Assembly: GCA_947683425.1 (NCBI GenBank)
Contig: CANTUQ010000060.1
Coordinates: 248,001-312,000, forward strand
Direction: 5' to 3'
Source: Excoecaria cochinchinensis
Lineage: Eukaryota; Streptophyta; Magnoliopsida; Malpighiales; Euphorbiaceae
Length of the DNA: 64,000 bases
Below the pieces are notes generated by a model. That model saw only the letters and a program-made list of their open reading frames with translations, had not been told where the DNA came from and did no database searches. Positions 46,680 to 57,898 of the stretch are shown here, in pieces (within the stretch, counting starts at the first letter, position 1; every line of letters starts with the position of its first letter). The translations under genes were made by a program, and so were the position numbers.

Positions 46680-47075
46680 TCTCTTCTCTCTCGCGCGCTT
46701 GCCCACCCTCTCCGCCGCCCTCGCCGCCCCCCTTCGCCCCTCTCTCTCTCTCGCGCGCTCGCCCACCCCTCTCCGCCGCCCCCCTTCGCCCCTCTCTCTC
46801 TCGCGCGCTCGCCCAAGCAGCCCTCGCCGCCGCCCTCGGCCCAGCGGTGCTCGCCGCCCCTCTCTCTCTCGCGCGCTCGCGCACCAGATCTGCTTCGCCT
46901 CCCTCGCGAGTCAGATCTGCTTCGCCTCACTCGCGCACGCCAGATCTGCTCCACCTCCCTCACGCGCGCCAGATCTGCTCCACCTCCCTCTCCGCCGCCC
47001 TCGCCGGTCTCCGCTTCTCCCTCGCCATGGCTGCTCTTCACCGGTCAGTGAGTCTGCTCTCCTATATTTTTATTT
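46680..47075 (+). other. GC-rich captured 5' leader with tandem units
   Basis: Four units of CTCTCTCTCTCGCGCGCTCG followed by CCCACC-like text, then repeated CCAGATCTGCT(T/C)C words, then a well-placed start GCCATGGCTGCTCTTCACCG followed at once by a GTCAGT donor-like site. It is the most GC-rich DNA in the window. Interpreted as captured promoter or leader plus a first mini-exon; alternatively it is a simple repeat expansion. Confidence 0.5.
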
Positions 47076-47151
47076 ATTTATTTAATCTGTATATATAATT
47101 CTAATGCTTTGCATTTCAAATTTCTCCACAACCAAAGAGAAGAAATAACAA

Positions 47152-47214
47152 AAATGTTTAGTAGAAATAGACAGGGAAGAGCTCTTGATCGTCTTATTTA
47201 GCTTCGTTAACAAG
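47152..47214 (+). pseudogene. Captured gene 1, exon fragment
   Basis: ATGTTTAGTAGAAATAGACA opens a frame reading MFSRNRQGRALDRLI, then a stop, ending at CAAGGTAATC, a donor-like site. It probably joins the membrane exon at 47606. Confidence 0.45.
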
Positions 47215-47605
47215 GTAATCTTTATTCTGAGTTGTTAAAGTTCCTTTCTTGTGGTCTGTCTTTCCAGCAAATCTTGTAAATTCTATCACATTGTGCATCT
47301 ATATGTCACTGTGTCAAGAATGTCTAACAAGCCAGCTTTGATATATTTAATTTGACAATTTTTGCTAGATTATACAAGGATCAACAGCATTAAATTGCTC
47401 CTGAGCATTTTCATGCGTGTGTGTGTGTGTGTGTGTATGAATTAGGGGAAGTTGTTGCCTACTATCTCTTTATATCTTGCACTCTTTTATTATTGTTCAT
47501 CTTAAATTCTGCCCAATCCTTTTAACTCCGGTTGAGTACGATGCTTTTGCATATGTTCTTGTTTAGCTAGGAATTTCATTCCTTTTCATCTGTTTCTCAA
47601 TAGGT

Positions 47606-47744
47606 GCCAACCATGGACAATAACACTGACTGGAGTATTAGCTATCGCCTTTAGTTGGTTGATTTTACACTCAGTTATAGTTACAACCATTGTACTCTTT
47701 GTCATTTGTTTCTGGTGGTACATTTTCCTGTATTCTTATCCCAA
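47606..47744 (+). pseudogene. Captured gene 1, membrane-protein exon
   Basis: Bordered by TCTCAATAG and AAGGTATGG. One frame is open throughout and reads CQPWTITLTGVLAIAFSWLI, then LHSVIVTTIVLFVICFWWYI and FLYSYPK: two closely spaced hydrophobic segments. The parent gene is not recognised. Confidence 0.55.
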
Positions 47745-47927
47745 GGTATGGCATCTGCCCCTGATTAAATTTTTGCTTATTAGCTTCTCTCCTTTTTTTT
47801 TTATGGTCTTTGAGGTCTGACAGTTGCAAGCATGATGACTATTGTGTTATCTTTATCTTCAAGTGGTTTTGCTGCTCGCACTTTTGGAATGTTCTAGTAT
47901 TCTATTGTCCATGATCCTGATCTTGGC

Positions 47928-48120
47928 CATGGCTACCATTTCCAAGCTCGCTTATTCCATCCCCGCTGCCTCTTTCTCACCTTCTTCTTCCTTCAACTCT
48001 CGATCCTCTTCGCCTTTGTGTTTTGTCGATTTCAATACCAAAACCGCTTTCCTTGCCAGAGCTGCGTCTTCTAAGTTGTGGGTTCGCGATACCCAACCTT
48101 TCAAAGCCTCCTTGGTGTGA
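47928..48120 (+). pseudogene. Captured gene 2, first exon with transit-peptide-like N-terminus
   Basis: MATISKLAYSIPAASFSPSS continues with a Ser-rich stretch, LCFVDFNTKTAFLARAAS and ends ...PFKASLV before GTGAGTATT, a strong donor. High Ser and Ala with few acidic residues is typical of a chloroplast transit peptide. The parent gene is not identified. Confidence 0.55.
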
Positions 48121-48740
48121 GTATTCACTAATTGCTCTTTTGTAAAAATGCATATGATCTCTGTTTGCTTGGTTTGACCTTTTGTGGTTTAACTGTTCAG
48201 TGAATTTATTTTGTATTTTAGGGTGTTAATATCTTATGATGTTCAGAGTGTTTTGTTTTTATTATGTGGAGGTGGATTGGCAATGCAGAAATGGTGAGGA
48301 GTAGAGACATTAAAGCGACAAGAATCAACAGAACCTTTAGTAATTTCATGATCTTATAAGTTTGAATATTTGTGAGAGTTGGACTATGGTTGTGTAATGA
48401 AAGGAAGAGCTTAGCTAGGTTGAGAATGGAGAAGATAGTGTAGTGTTTATATAGTATCAATTGGAAGGCCAAATTTGGAATTTGATTCTTACACTTTTTG
48501 TTAAAAAAATTAAAAATATCAAAGTCTTGTACTGGTTGAGTAGTCCATGTTCAGTGCCTTCAGAAGAATAATAAAAGAAATGATAGTGCGTCTTTTGTGA
48601 ACTTTCTTGACATTCTTTAATAAACTGTGGAATTTGTTAAGAAGAGAAATTAGAATGTAAATATAAATAGATTGTATAGTGAGAATAAAACACATATGCT
48701 TAATTTAACATGGACAAATGCATTTACTTAGCTTTCCTCT

Positions 48741-48832
48741 TTAGGGCCTATAAGCATGTTGGTGCTCGGGTTGATCTTTCTGGGCTATAGATTGATGCCA
48801 ATAATATTGCTCAATTTGCATTGGGAATGTAC
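48741..48832 (+). pseudogene. Captured exon, parent unknown
   Basis: Between CCTCTTTAG and CGGGTAGTTT. Reads AYKHVGARVDLSGL, a stop, then IDANNIAQFALGMYR. It looks like a real exon with one nonsense change. It may belong to captured gene 2. Confidence 0.45.
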
Positions 48833-49036
48833 CGGGTAGTTTAATTTCTTCCCTTACATTTTTCAATTGGCTGCAGGTTTTTATTAGATTATTTTTATTT
48901 TGATGATATTTCATGGACAAATTTAATTTAATGATGTACATGTAATTCAATTACATTGGTTTTTGCTTATTTAGGATCATTTATAATTTCATATCTGTAT
49001 TTTTAAAATGAAAAATAATTTTTTTTATTAGCATTT

Positions 49037-49470
49037 TTAAATTACCGACGGAATACTGACGGAAAATTCCGTCGGTAAAAAAAAAATCGAATTTTTCCCG
49101 ACGGAATAGTAATTTCCGTCGGGAAATTACCGACGGAAATTACTATTCCGTCGGGAAAAATAAAAAAATTCTAAATATTACCGACGGAACAGTAATTTCC
49201 GTCGGGAAATTACCGACGAAAATTACTATTCCGTCGGTAATTTCCCGACGGAATTTAACTTCCGTAGGCAAAATTTCCGACGGAAATTCATTTTCCGTCG
49301 GCAATTTTTCCGACGGAAATTCATATTCCGTCGGTAAAATTGCCGACGGAATAATTTCCGTCGGAAATTTTGCCTACGGTCACATCACCGACGGAATTGA
49401 ATTCCGTCGGTAATTTAATTTCCCGACGGAAATTCTTGACTTTCCGTCGGGAATTTCCGTCGGGAAACTC
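49037..49470. repeat. Right subterminal repeats of the CACTA element
   Basis: About 25 copies of CCGACGGAA / TTCCGTCGG in both orientations. This is consistently CCGACGG, unlike the GCGACGG words at the left end. Confidence 0.9.
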
Positions 49471-49489
49471 TGATTTTCTTGTAGTGAGA

Positions 49490-50589
49490 AAATGCTATCT
49501 TTTAAAAATCTTAATTTATTTCTCTTTATTTATTTACTTTAATTCATATATAATATGTTATTTTTGTCAATTAATAATAATAACAATTATATTAAAAAGA
49601 CTCTTAATTAATCATAAGAACAAGACTCTTAATTAATGATAAGAACATTTTAGTCCAAGAAAAAATTTCCCCCATTTGAGATTGTATCAATCTATAAATT
49701 GTCCATTTTACTCTTAATTTCTACCATTACCATTACATCCATCTGCATTTGAGATTGTATACCTAATAGAAAATAAGCAAGCAACTAGGATTATGATTTA
49801 TCAAGTTACCTTTTTCTCGTAAAAAAGGAGTTTCAACCCTAACTAAAACTCTCTAAAAATTAAAAATTTGTTATATATATATATATATACACACGCGCGC
49901 GTACATGCATTCATATATATATGCAATAAATTATTTTTACCAAAAGTATAATTAAAAATTTTTAAATTATTATATAATGAAAAATATTTATAACTAAGAA
50001 CTGATTTATAAAAAGAGAAGATAGCTTTATAGAATAAGAATATAAAAGTAGTTTTAGTGAATTTCAAATTTTAATTGAAATTATCATTTTACTCTATAAA
50101 TATAAGTATATTTTATGCTTCAATCATTAAAATCATCCACTTGTAAATAATGATGAATAATAAATTAGTATTGAATAATTTTTTTATTGTCTTTTAGAGT
50201 ATTTATGTAATTTTTATTATTATATATTGACATTAAATTTTAATGACTTGTGTTTTTATTTATGCTTTTATGTTTAAAACTTATAAAATTTTATGTTTTA
50301 ATTTTATAAATGTATGTTTGTTTATGAAGTACAGGGTAATTATATATGTTCAATTTTTTTTTATGGTTAACAGTTAATTAATTACATTTAACAGCTAATC
50401 AATTGTTAATAGATTGTACTTGGACTTGAATTTTGAAAAATCAAATATTATAATGGATTGGATTTGAAAAATAAATTATTAATTGATTAAGTAATACATG
50501 CCCACCCCTAGCTACAAAATAAATTAATATGTAAACAAATTAAAACTATTAAATATAAAAAAGATATTTGCAACAAATTTGAATGTAAG
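49490..50589. other. AT-rich intergenic DNA
   Basis: No gene seen. Includes (AT)n-(AC)-(CG) alternating DNA at ~49870-49905. Confidence 0.5.
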
Positions 50590-51012
50590 TGATAGAGTTT
50601 TGTTACACTTATAATTCTAATTTGGATTAAGTTACAATTCAGATAGAATTGAGAAATTTAATCTGAATAAAATTACCAAATTCTATTTCACAAAAAGTCT
50701 GAGTTATACTAGAAATAGGTTTCTAACTTTTAGAATCTCTATAAATATATGAGAGTTTCAGTATTTGGTAACGAGAAAACGTATACGCCGCAAAACTGCT
50801 CTTTCGCACTCACAGTTTTTTGTCTTAATCTTTCAAGGGCTTTTATATTGTGGAATAACTTTTGTTATCCCGCATATGGATAAAAGCCAAGCCAGTGACC
50901 AAAAACATACGGGATCCTTGTAAACGTTTTCGCAACGTTTCTGCGCTACAAGAGTTAGATACCATTATTTAATATTATCTCAGTAAATTATTTTATTATA
51001 ATTTTCCCTTCA
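50590..51012 (+). repeat. 5' LTR of copia element 2
   Basis: Begins TGATAGAGTT and ends CCCTTCA; partner of 57475-57898. The first half has no resemblance to the copia 1 LTR, while the last ~200 bp does (GTTATCC..TGGATA..GCCAGTGACC..GGGATYCTTGT). Confidence 0.9.
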
Positions 51013-51013
51013 T

Positions 51014-51026
51014 TGATATCAGAGCC
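51014..51026 (+). promoter_or_regulatory. Primer-binding site
   Basis: TGATATCAGAGCC, one base different from the initiator tRNA-Met site of copia 1. Confidence 0.9.
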
Positions 51027-52990
51027 GTTATTTTTGCGTCCTGACATGTGACTAAATAGATCTAAAAATTTCATATGTAAAATTATTAGATCTAAAATGT
51101 ATGAAACACAATAAAAATTTATTTTTTGTGTGAAGAATATATATGTGTATATATTGCGGCTCGAAAATTGTGTATGTGTACACTGCAATTCGAGTGGACG
51201 AACATGAGTATTCAAAATGGCTAACTGGAAGTCGGAATTTTTAATTTTTGACCTCACCACTGGAATCACAGACCCAAAGACCTCCCACCGGCTGAAACTC
51301 GAACGCCGAAATCCGCCAGGAATAAGGCGCGTGTATCACACGCGCCACCATACATTTGGCGCGTGCTCGCGGGCGGTGGCTCACACGCGCGAGTCCACGT
51401 GTCAACAGTGTTGATCATTATTGACACATGGACCAATGACATCACACCACGTGGATGGCAGTGGCCGTGCCATGTGGCAGTGACGTGTCCGAAATGTTGA
51501 CACGTGGCCCAATGAGGGGGTGACACATGGATGACTGAGGTCAACGTGTTATGCCATGTCACTGACACGTGGCCTGGGACAACGCCACGTGTCCGGCAGG
51601 TGTAATGGTGATGTGTCACCTTACGCTACGTGTTCGCCAGGTGGACAAATAGGGTTGCGATACGTGGCATAACGTTGACACGTGGCACTATGTGGTGTTG
51701 CCATGTGGCGGAACGGAGGGAAATGCGCATGAGGCGCATCTACTCTCCCCCAACCAGCGCGTGCGGTTGTTTCCGACCACTGTTTAAGTTCCGATTTTTA
51801 TCAAATAAAATTTTCAAATTATTTATGATTTTTTGGTCATTTTTTCAAAATTTTTTGATGACCATAAAATTAAATTTTATTTTTAAAAATTTCAAAAATA
51901 TTATAAAAATGGTGTAGAAAATATGTTTTCTGCTTTTCGACATTTTTAAAAAAATTATAAAAAATTTTTGAAATTCTATCCTTACTTATTGATTGAAATG
52001 TGTTTCAATTATATGAGTTTATACATGAGTGTATAAAATTTTCTATAATATGTTACAGAAATTTTGAATAAGGACACTTGTTCTTCCTTAATCTATGCAT
52101 AGGTTACTTTGAGAAATGCAAGAGTGCAATCAATAAGCAACATGAAAATGCAAAAAAAGTTTTGAGTTGATGATATTGATGCAATAGTATATCGTAAAGT
52201 ACATGTGTGAGAACAAATGTAAGAGTGCATTTGAATTGGTGGTCCGAGTATGAAAATAAAATTTTAGTTCGAGTTGCCAAAAGGGAAGTATTGAGAAGCA
52301 ACAAAAAAAAAAGTGATGGTATTGTGAAATGGACGTAATGTGCATCGTCCATGGTTTCATCAACAGACTTATGAGTTGCATGATGAATTGACGAAGATCA
52401 ATGGACTTATGAGTTGAATGATGAATTGATAAAGTCGGTCAAAAAAATAATCCCAATATCAAGAAAGATTTTATGAAATCTGGACTTCTACAATAGTTAA
52501 CATAAGTGTCAACTTAAGTTGACGTTTATTTTTATTAAATAAGATTAATGTTTCCTATTGATATTTGACATAAGTGTCTTATTTTTGGGATTATTGGATT
52601 TTATTTATTGGTTAAATAAATACTTTTATTTATTATTCTTGGCATTTAACTTTATAATAAATGTGTTTATTTTAATTATTAATTGTCTTGCAATATTTTA
52701 TGAGTAAAATAATTGCATGTTTATTAAGTATAGGCTTAATAAAAATCCCCTCTTAAGTTTGAGAACTTAATAATCTAATAATTCAGATTTATTATGCATG
52801 AAATTTTAACCTGTAAGGTTGGACATTAGGACTTAGAGGATAATTGGATACTATAAGTAATCTTTTCGAATTTGAGCCTAATAGAAAATTTTACTAGGTT
52901 ATTATTTTCGAATGCATAGTAAATTACTTGTATTGCCTTATCTCCTTTAAATATGTACAATACTATTCCATTTGAGATCAGAGGATCCTA
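51027..52990 (+). other. Leader of copia element 2
   Basis: Same layout as in copia 1: an ATCACAGACCCAAA/CCCACCGG block, a G-box array, AT-rich DNA and a broken counterpart of the leader open frame (~52070-52340). Confidence 0.75.
51396..51684 (+). promoter_or_regulatory. G-box (CACGTG) array in copia 2 leader
   Basis: Exact CACGTG at 51396, 51448, 51501, 51566, 51586 and 51679, with one-base variants (CACATGG, CCATGTGG, TACGTGG, AACGTGT) between. The array lies at the same place in the leader as in copia 1, with different spacing. Confidence 0.8.
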
Positions 52991-53345
52991 ATGGATATTA
53001 ATTCCAAGTCAATTGTCGCCCTTAGTAAAGATATGAAGCTAAATGATGATAATTGTGAAATCTGGAATACGAAAATGCAGTATGTGATTGAAGAGCAAGA
53101 GGCTCTTGAACCCTCAAGTTCAATTATGGCTGAACCTGAGGATGGCACTATAGCCCAGCATAAACAGGACCGAAATGCCTATGTGATATGGAAAAAGAAG
53201 AATTTCACTACTTGAATCATCTTACTAAGTGCAAAAGGATGATGACATCACTAAACCATTTCGCAAGTATCAAACTACAATGGATCTGTGGATCGCTTTG
53301 CGGAAAAAAGTTTAGAGGTGTGTCTCTGACTAAGTTCCGATGATT
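52991..53345 (+). pseudogene. gag remnant of copia 2
   Basis: MDINSKSIVALSKDMKLNDD and IWNTKMQYVIEEQEALEPSS match the copia 1 gag start. Frameshifts follow RNAYVIWKKK. Most of the UBN2 domain and all of the zinc knuckle are deleted near 53330. Confidence 0.85.
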
Positions 53346-56335
53346 AAAAACATATACTATTCTGACTCAAGAGTGAGTGAAATTTATGTATCGAGTTTTG
53401 AATTTCATTCTTTGTGGGTGATAGATTTAGAACCAATAGACTGTGTAACAAGAGATCGAGATACCTTTGTTATGAAATTTAGGTTATGTTCTTTTTTTAT
53501 TAAAATTTATTTTCAATTTACATATTAAGGATGACAGTGTACGCTTATACTTGAATGATTTCAATTATGGTTCTGGTTATGGATGTGGACCATGACTATT
53601 TGAGTAAAACTAATTTTTTCTTTAATTTCTTATTTTTCACATAGTTATAAGAATAATGTGAAAATATGGCATGCTAAATTAAACTATATTGGATAAAATC
53701 GAATGAGTCGGTTAGTCAAAATAGGTTTAATAGGTGATTCAAATGAGGTTGAATTGGCTACATGTGAGCATTGCCTAAAAGGAAAAACTAGTTAGAAAAT
53801 CATTCGAAAAAAGTACTAGAGCCAAATTTCCATTGCAGTTAGTTTATTCTGACGTATGTGGTCAAATGAATGTGAGAGCAAGACATAGGGTCTACTATTT
53901 CGTCACATTTATATATGATTGTACTAGGTATGGTCAGGTCTATTTGATTTCTTACAAGTCAAAAGCATTGAGTTGCTTCAAGACTTATATGAGTTTAGTT
54001 GAGAATCAATTAGACAGTAAAATTAAGGCTTTAAGTACTGACCGAAGTCGAGAACATCTTTATGATGAATTTAAAGTTTTATGTGATGAAAGAGAGATTA
54101 AACATTAGTTGTTTATTCCCATAAATCCAAAACAAAATGGTGTTGTGAAAAAAGGAGAAACAAGACTCTCCTAGATATGGTTAGATCTATGATGGCAGAG
54201 GCATATTTGCTTATCTCCTATTGGACAGATGCTTTGTTGACTATCACATATGTTATGAACCGTATACCCTCTAAAACTGTCACTACCACAACTTATGAGT
54301 TGTAGACAGGTTGACAAGTTGACCTAAGCCATTTACAACCTTTGGGTTATAATGCTTATGTTCATGATACCTTAATTTGGTAAATTGAGACCAAAAGGTA
54401 AAAAGAGTATCTATGTAAGATATTCTGAAGCATCAAAAGGATACATTTTCATGGGTGAGCAAGAAAATGGTACTGTGACAGAATTCAAATCACGAGTCGT
54501 CATATTTTTAGAGAATAAATTTTCTAAGTTGGGCGAAGTGAATTAAGGTTTCACTTTTTATTAATCTCAGGGAGATGAACCATCAGGATCACTCCATCCG
54601 AGTGAGAGGGATTTAAAGGAAGAAGGTTAAGACCCTCATCCTCTAAATGATCCGGATGTTCGAGATCTGATTCGAGTGGGAGTATTCTTAATTTCAGTGA
54701 AAGTAAAGAATATGGTATTCCTGACTCCAGTGGGAGTATGGAACATGGTCCCAGTGAAAGAATTGTGAATCACGATAAATATATGAGACATGTTTATCAA
54801 GATTCAAAACTGCAAAAATCTAAAAGGATAAGTGTTCCATGCCGACGATTTAAAATCGAAAGTTTGAACGAAACCTTTTTGGTTACCCCACAAGACAAAG
54901 AAAGAGTATAAAAATATTTAAAAGACTTTTTCATGACCATCTAAGGAAAAATAGATTAAAACAATGGAAGAAGAAATGGCATCCATGAGATCAAACCATA
55001 TTTGAGAACTAGTTGATCTATTGGAAGGACACAAATTGAGAATAAATGTATTTTCAAAGTAAAGCAAAAGGCTAATAGAGGTATCGAAAGATATAAGGCT
55101 CGGCTAGTCGCTAAGGGGCTCACATAATAGGAAGAGATTGACTATAAGGAGACTTTCTCATCTGTTGTAAGATTTATGTCCATAAGGTTGATTCTGGCCA
55201 TAGTGAAGACTTCTTTTTTTCAATGGAGAACTGGATGGAACAATCTATATGTTTCATTGAAAAAGACAGCAAACATAACGTTTGCTGATTGATGAGTTCA
55301 ATTATGGCCTTAAACAGTGTTCAACACAATGGTACTTGAGACTTCATTATAGAATCATGTCGAATGTGTTCAACATGATTGATGAAGATCATTGTGTTCA
55401 TAATAAAAGCTCTGAAAGTGAATCTGTCATTTTGGCATTGTATTTAGACGACATACTTAAAACTGAAAATGATAAATGGTACGTAAATAAAATCAAAGAT
55501 TGGTTATCATCTAACTTTGAGACAAAGGATATGGGTCATGCATATTACATTCTTGAAGTTAAAGATTTCAAGAGATCGTTCGAGAATATTGTTGTCTGTT
55601 TCTCGAGAGAAATATATCAACAAAGGTCTTGAACGATTTAATATACAAAACTACAAACCCATAGATAAACCCGTTGCCAAGAATCAATTTCTTAGCAAAG
55701 ATGTGTGTCCTAAGAAGCTAGAAAAATTGAACGTATGAGGAACGTTCTATATGCCAGTGCCCTCGATAGTCTTATGTACGCAATGTTGTGTACAAGATAT
55801 GATATATGCTATGCAGTAGGCATGGTAAATAGATATCAATTTAACCCAGGCAAAGCACATTGGAAGCAATTGAAAGGATACTTATATACCTTAAAGTTAC
55901 TGCAGATTATTCTCTCTATTATCAAGAAAATGATATGCATTGAGAGAATACAGAAACGTTGATTGGGTAGGAGATGTGGATGAGAGGAAATCCACTCCAG
56001 GTTTCATATTTTTGTTTGCCAAGAGTGCCATCTCGTGGAGTAACAAGAATTAAACCTGTGTAACCCTATCAATAGTGGAAGTTGAATTTGCCACTTCCTC
56101 AATTGTAGTACAAGAGATAATGGTTTATGAGCCATTTAAAAGTAACTGCCTCAGAGGTACCAGTGACAGTCTATAGTGACAGTCAGTCATTGATAGCTTA
56201 TAGTAGAGTTAAGTATATCGATATTAAGTATCAATATATGAGAGATATTGTTGCACGAGGAGAAATGAACTTACGATATGTTTCTATGCATGCAGATCCA
56301 TTGAGTAAACCTATAACGAGAGATGTATTTTGAGA
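53346..56335 (+). pseudogene. Protease, integrase, RT and RNase H remnants of copia 2
   Basis: Protease relic LWVIDLEPIDCVTRDRD (DSG lost). Integrase: QLVYSDVCGQMNVRARHR and ALSTDRSREHLYDEF. The RT retains LYLDDILKTEND, so the YxDD aspartates are kept here, but part of the DVKTAFLNG region is deleted near 55207. RNase H: VTVYSDSQSLIAYSR and VKYIDIKYQYMRD, ending ~56333. There are many stops and frame changes. Confidence 0.88.
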
Positions 56336-57474
56336 CACATTAGATCTCGAGATTTGTGTATAATTTAATTGATAGTACTATTATATTTTAATTAATCCCT
56401 TAATGTTATTATTTGTGAATAATAATCAAAGTTCATTGTTGGCAATACATGAGTGTGAATATTTATGTATAAACATTTACTGTTATTTGTATGAGATTGA
56501 GCATGTCGGACAGAGAAGTAGCCCACTCACAAGGGTGTTTACCTTACTTTTGTCAATGAGTTAGAAAATACTAAGATGAGGCGATTTTTGAACATATGAG
56601 AATGCTCGAGAGCCTGTTCAAAATAAAAGTACTGTCTTACAGAAATTACAATATTAGTCTTATTAAGGTGCGAGATAAAGACATACATAAAGTTATATGC
56701 TTTGGATTGAAATCCAAATAAGGATTGTATGGAATCCGATGGTAAGTTAAATGTAACTACCATATTCTGTCTAAAAATCCAAAAGTAGTCCTTAACTAAG
56801 CGGAGTAAAGTTGGATATTTCGGTGCATCGCAATCTTACGTTTCAGTATGGTGTTATATATATACATTTTTAAATGTAAGACATGTGCGCCTTTAAGGGA
56901 ATGAAAGAACACCATAATACATATTTTATACCGTATGTGTTTAAATGACCAAAGGGATAGGAATTTAATAATATTATTGATCTCAACTTTCCTTATTGTG
57001 AGATCCTGTTTATATTTTGACTCTTAAAACCCTTAACTTATCCCTGAAATATGATTCAATGTGGCTAGCTTAGTTAGTCTCCAAGAGATCAGGAAAAAAT
57101 TTAGGCCTGGAGGATCTAGCTAGAAAAGCGAGTTGATACATGATGAATAACATATAATAAGAAGGGAAGATGGCCTTTTGATCACATTCAATTGTTTCGT
57201 GATTCACCGATATGCCTATTATAGTTTCTATGAGTAGAAACATAATAGTGAACACAAAAATTATTTTATAAGATCATGAGTTAAAACAGTGAATGTAAGA
57301 AAGACATCTAGAGTTAGGAATACGTGAAAAGGAAGATTTTATTTTTCGAAACGCTATATATCCCTAACAGATGTATAACACTAGTGCTCTCAAGTTATAC
57401 TGGTCACACAATCTATCTGCCAGTATATCTGAAGATTAAGACTGAAATTTGTTCCGTCATGTACGAGTGGGAGA

Positions 57475-57898
57475 TGATAGAGTTTGGATACGCCCATGAC
57501 TATAATTTGGATTAAGTTCCAATCCAGATAGAATTGGAAAATTCAATTTGATTAAGATTACCAAATTCTATTTCAGAAAGAGTATGAGTCATACTAGAGA
57601 TAAGTTTCTAACCATTAGGATTTCTATAAATAGATGGGAGATCTCAGTATTTGATAACGAGAAAACGTATACGCCGTAAGTCTGCTCATTCCCATTCACA
57701 GTTTTTTGTCTTAATCTTTTAGAAGCTTTTAGATTGTGGAATAGCTGTTGTTATCCACACATGTGGATAAAAGTCGGGCCAGTGGCCAAAAACAAAATGG
57801 ATTCTTTTAGACGCTTCCGCAACGTTTCTGCGCTAAAAAGATATGTACCATTATTTAATGTTACATCAGTCAATTATTTTGTTATAATTTTCCGTTCA
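57475..57898 (+). repeat. 3' LTR of copia element 2
   Basis: TGATAGAGTTTGG...TTCCGTTCA, preceded by the polypurine tract GTGGGAGA. Many differences from 50590-51012. Confidence 0.9.

Larger units (their letters stand above)
46094..49486. mobile_element. CACTA element carrying host gene pieces (Pack-CACTA)
   Basis: 3,393 bp with canonical ends CACTACAAGAAAATCA and TGATTTTCTTGTAGTG and 3-bp target duplication AGA (46091-46093, 49487-49489). Both subterminal zones are filled with short inverted words. There is no transposase. The interior holds exon-like fragments of at least two genes with splice-like borders, so it is non-autonomous and has captured host DNA. Confidence 0.92.
50590..57898 (+). 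mobile_element. Ty1/copia element 2 (same lineage, decayed)
   Basis: 7,309 bp with LTRs of 423 and 424 bp. Order of parts is as in copia 1: primer site, G-box leader, gag, protease, integrase, RT, RNase H and a 1.1-kb non-coding tail. Coding parts are broken by many stops, frameshifts and a ~0.5-kb deletion in gag. No matching target duplication is visible (GTAAG at left, ATATG at right). Confidence 0.92.

Noticed and set aside
46604..47098. Long frames on both strands at the CACTA GC-rich block
   Set aside because: Arg/Gly/Glu or Pro/Ser/Leu repeats produced by CTCTCGCGCG units; no protein family.
50333..50512. Possible hAT MITE ending in GCCCACCCCTAG
   Set aside because: Right end looks hAT-like, but the left end (CAGGGTAATTAT) is weak and no 8-bp duplication was found.
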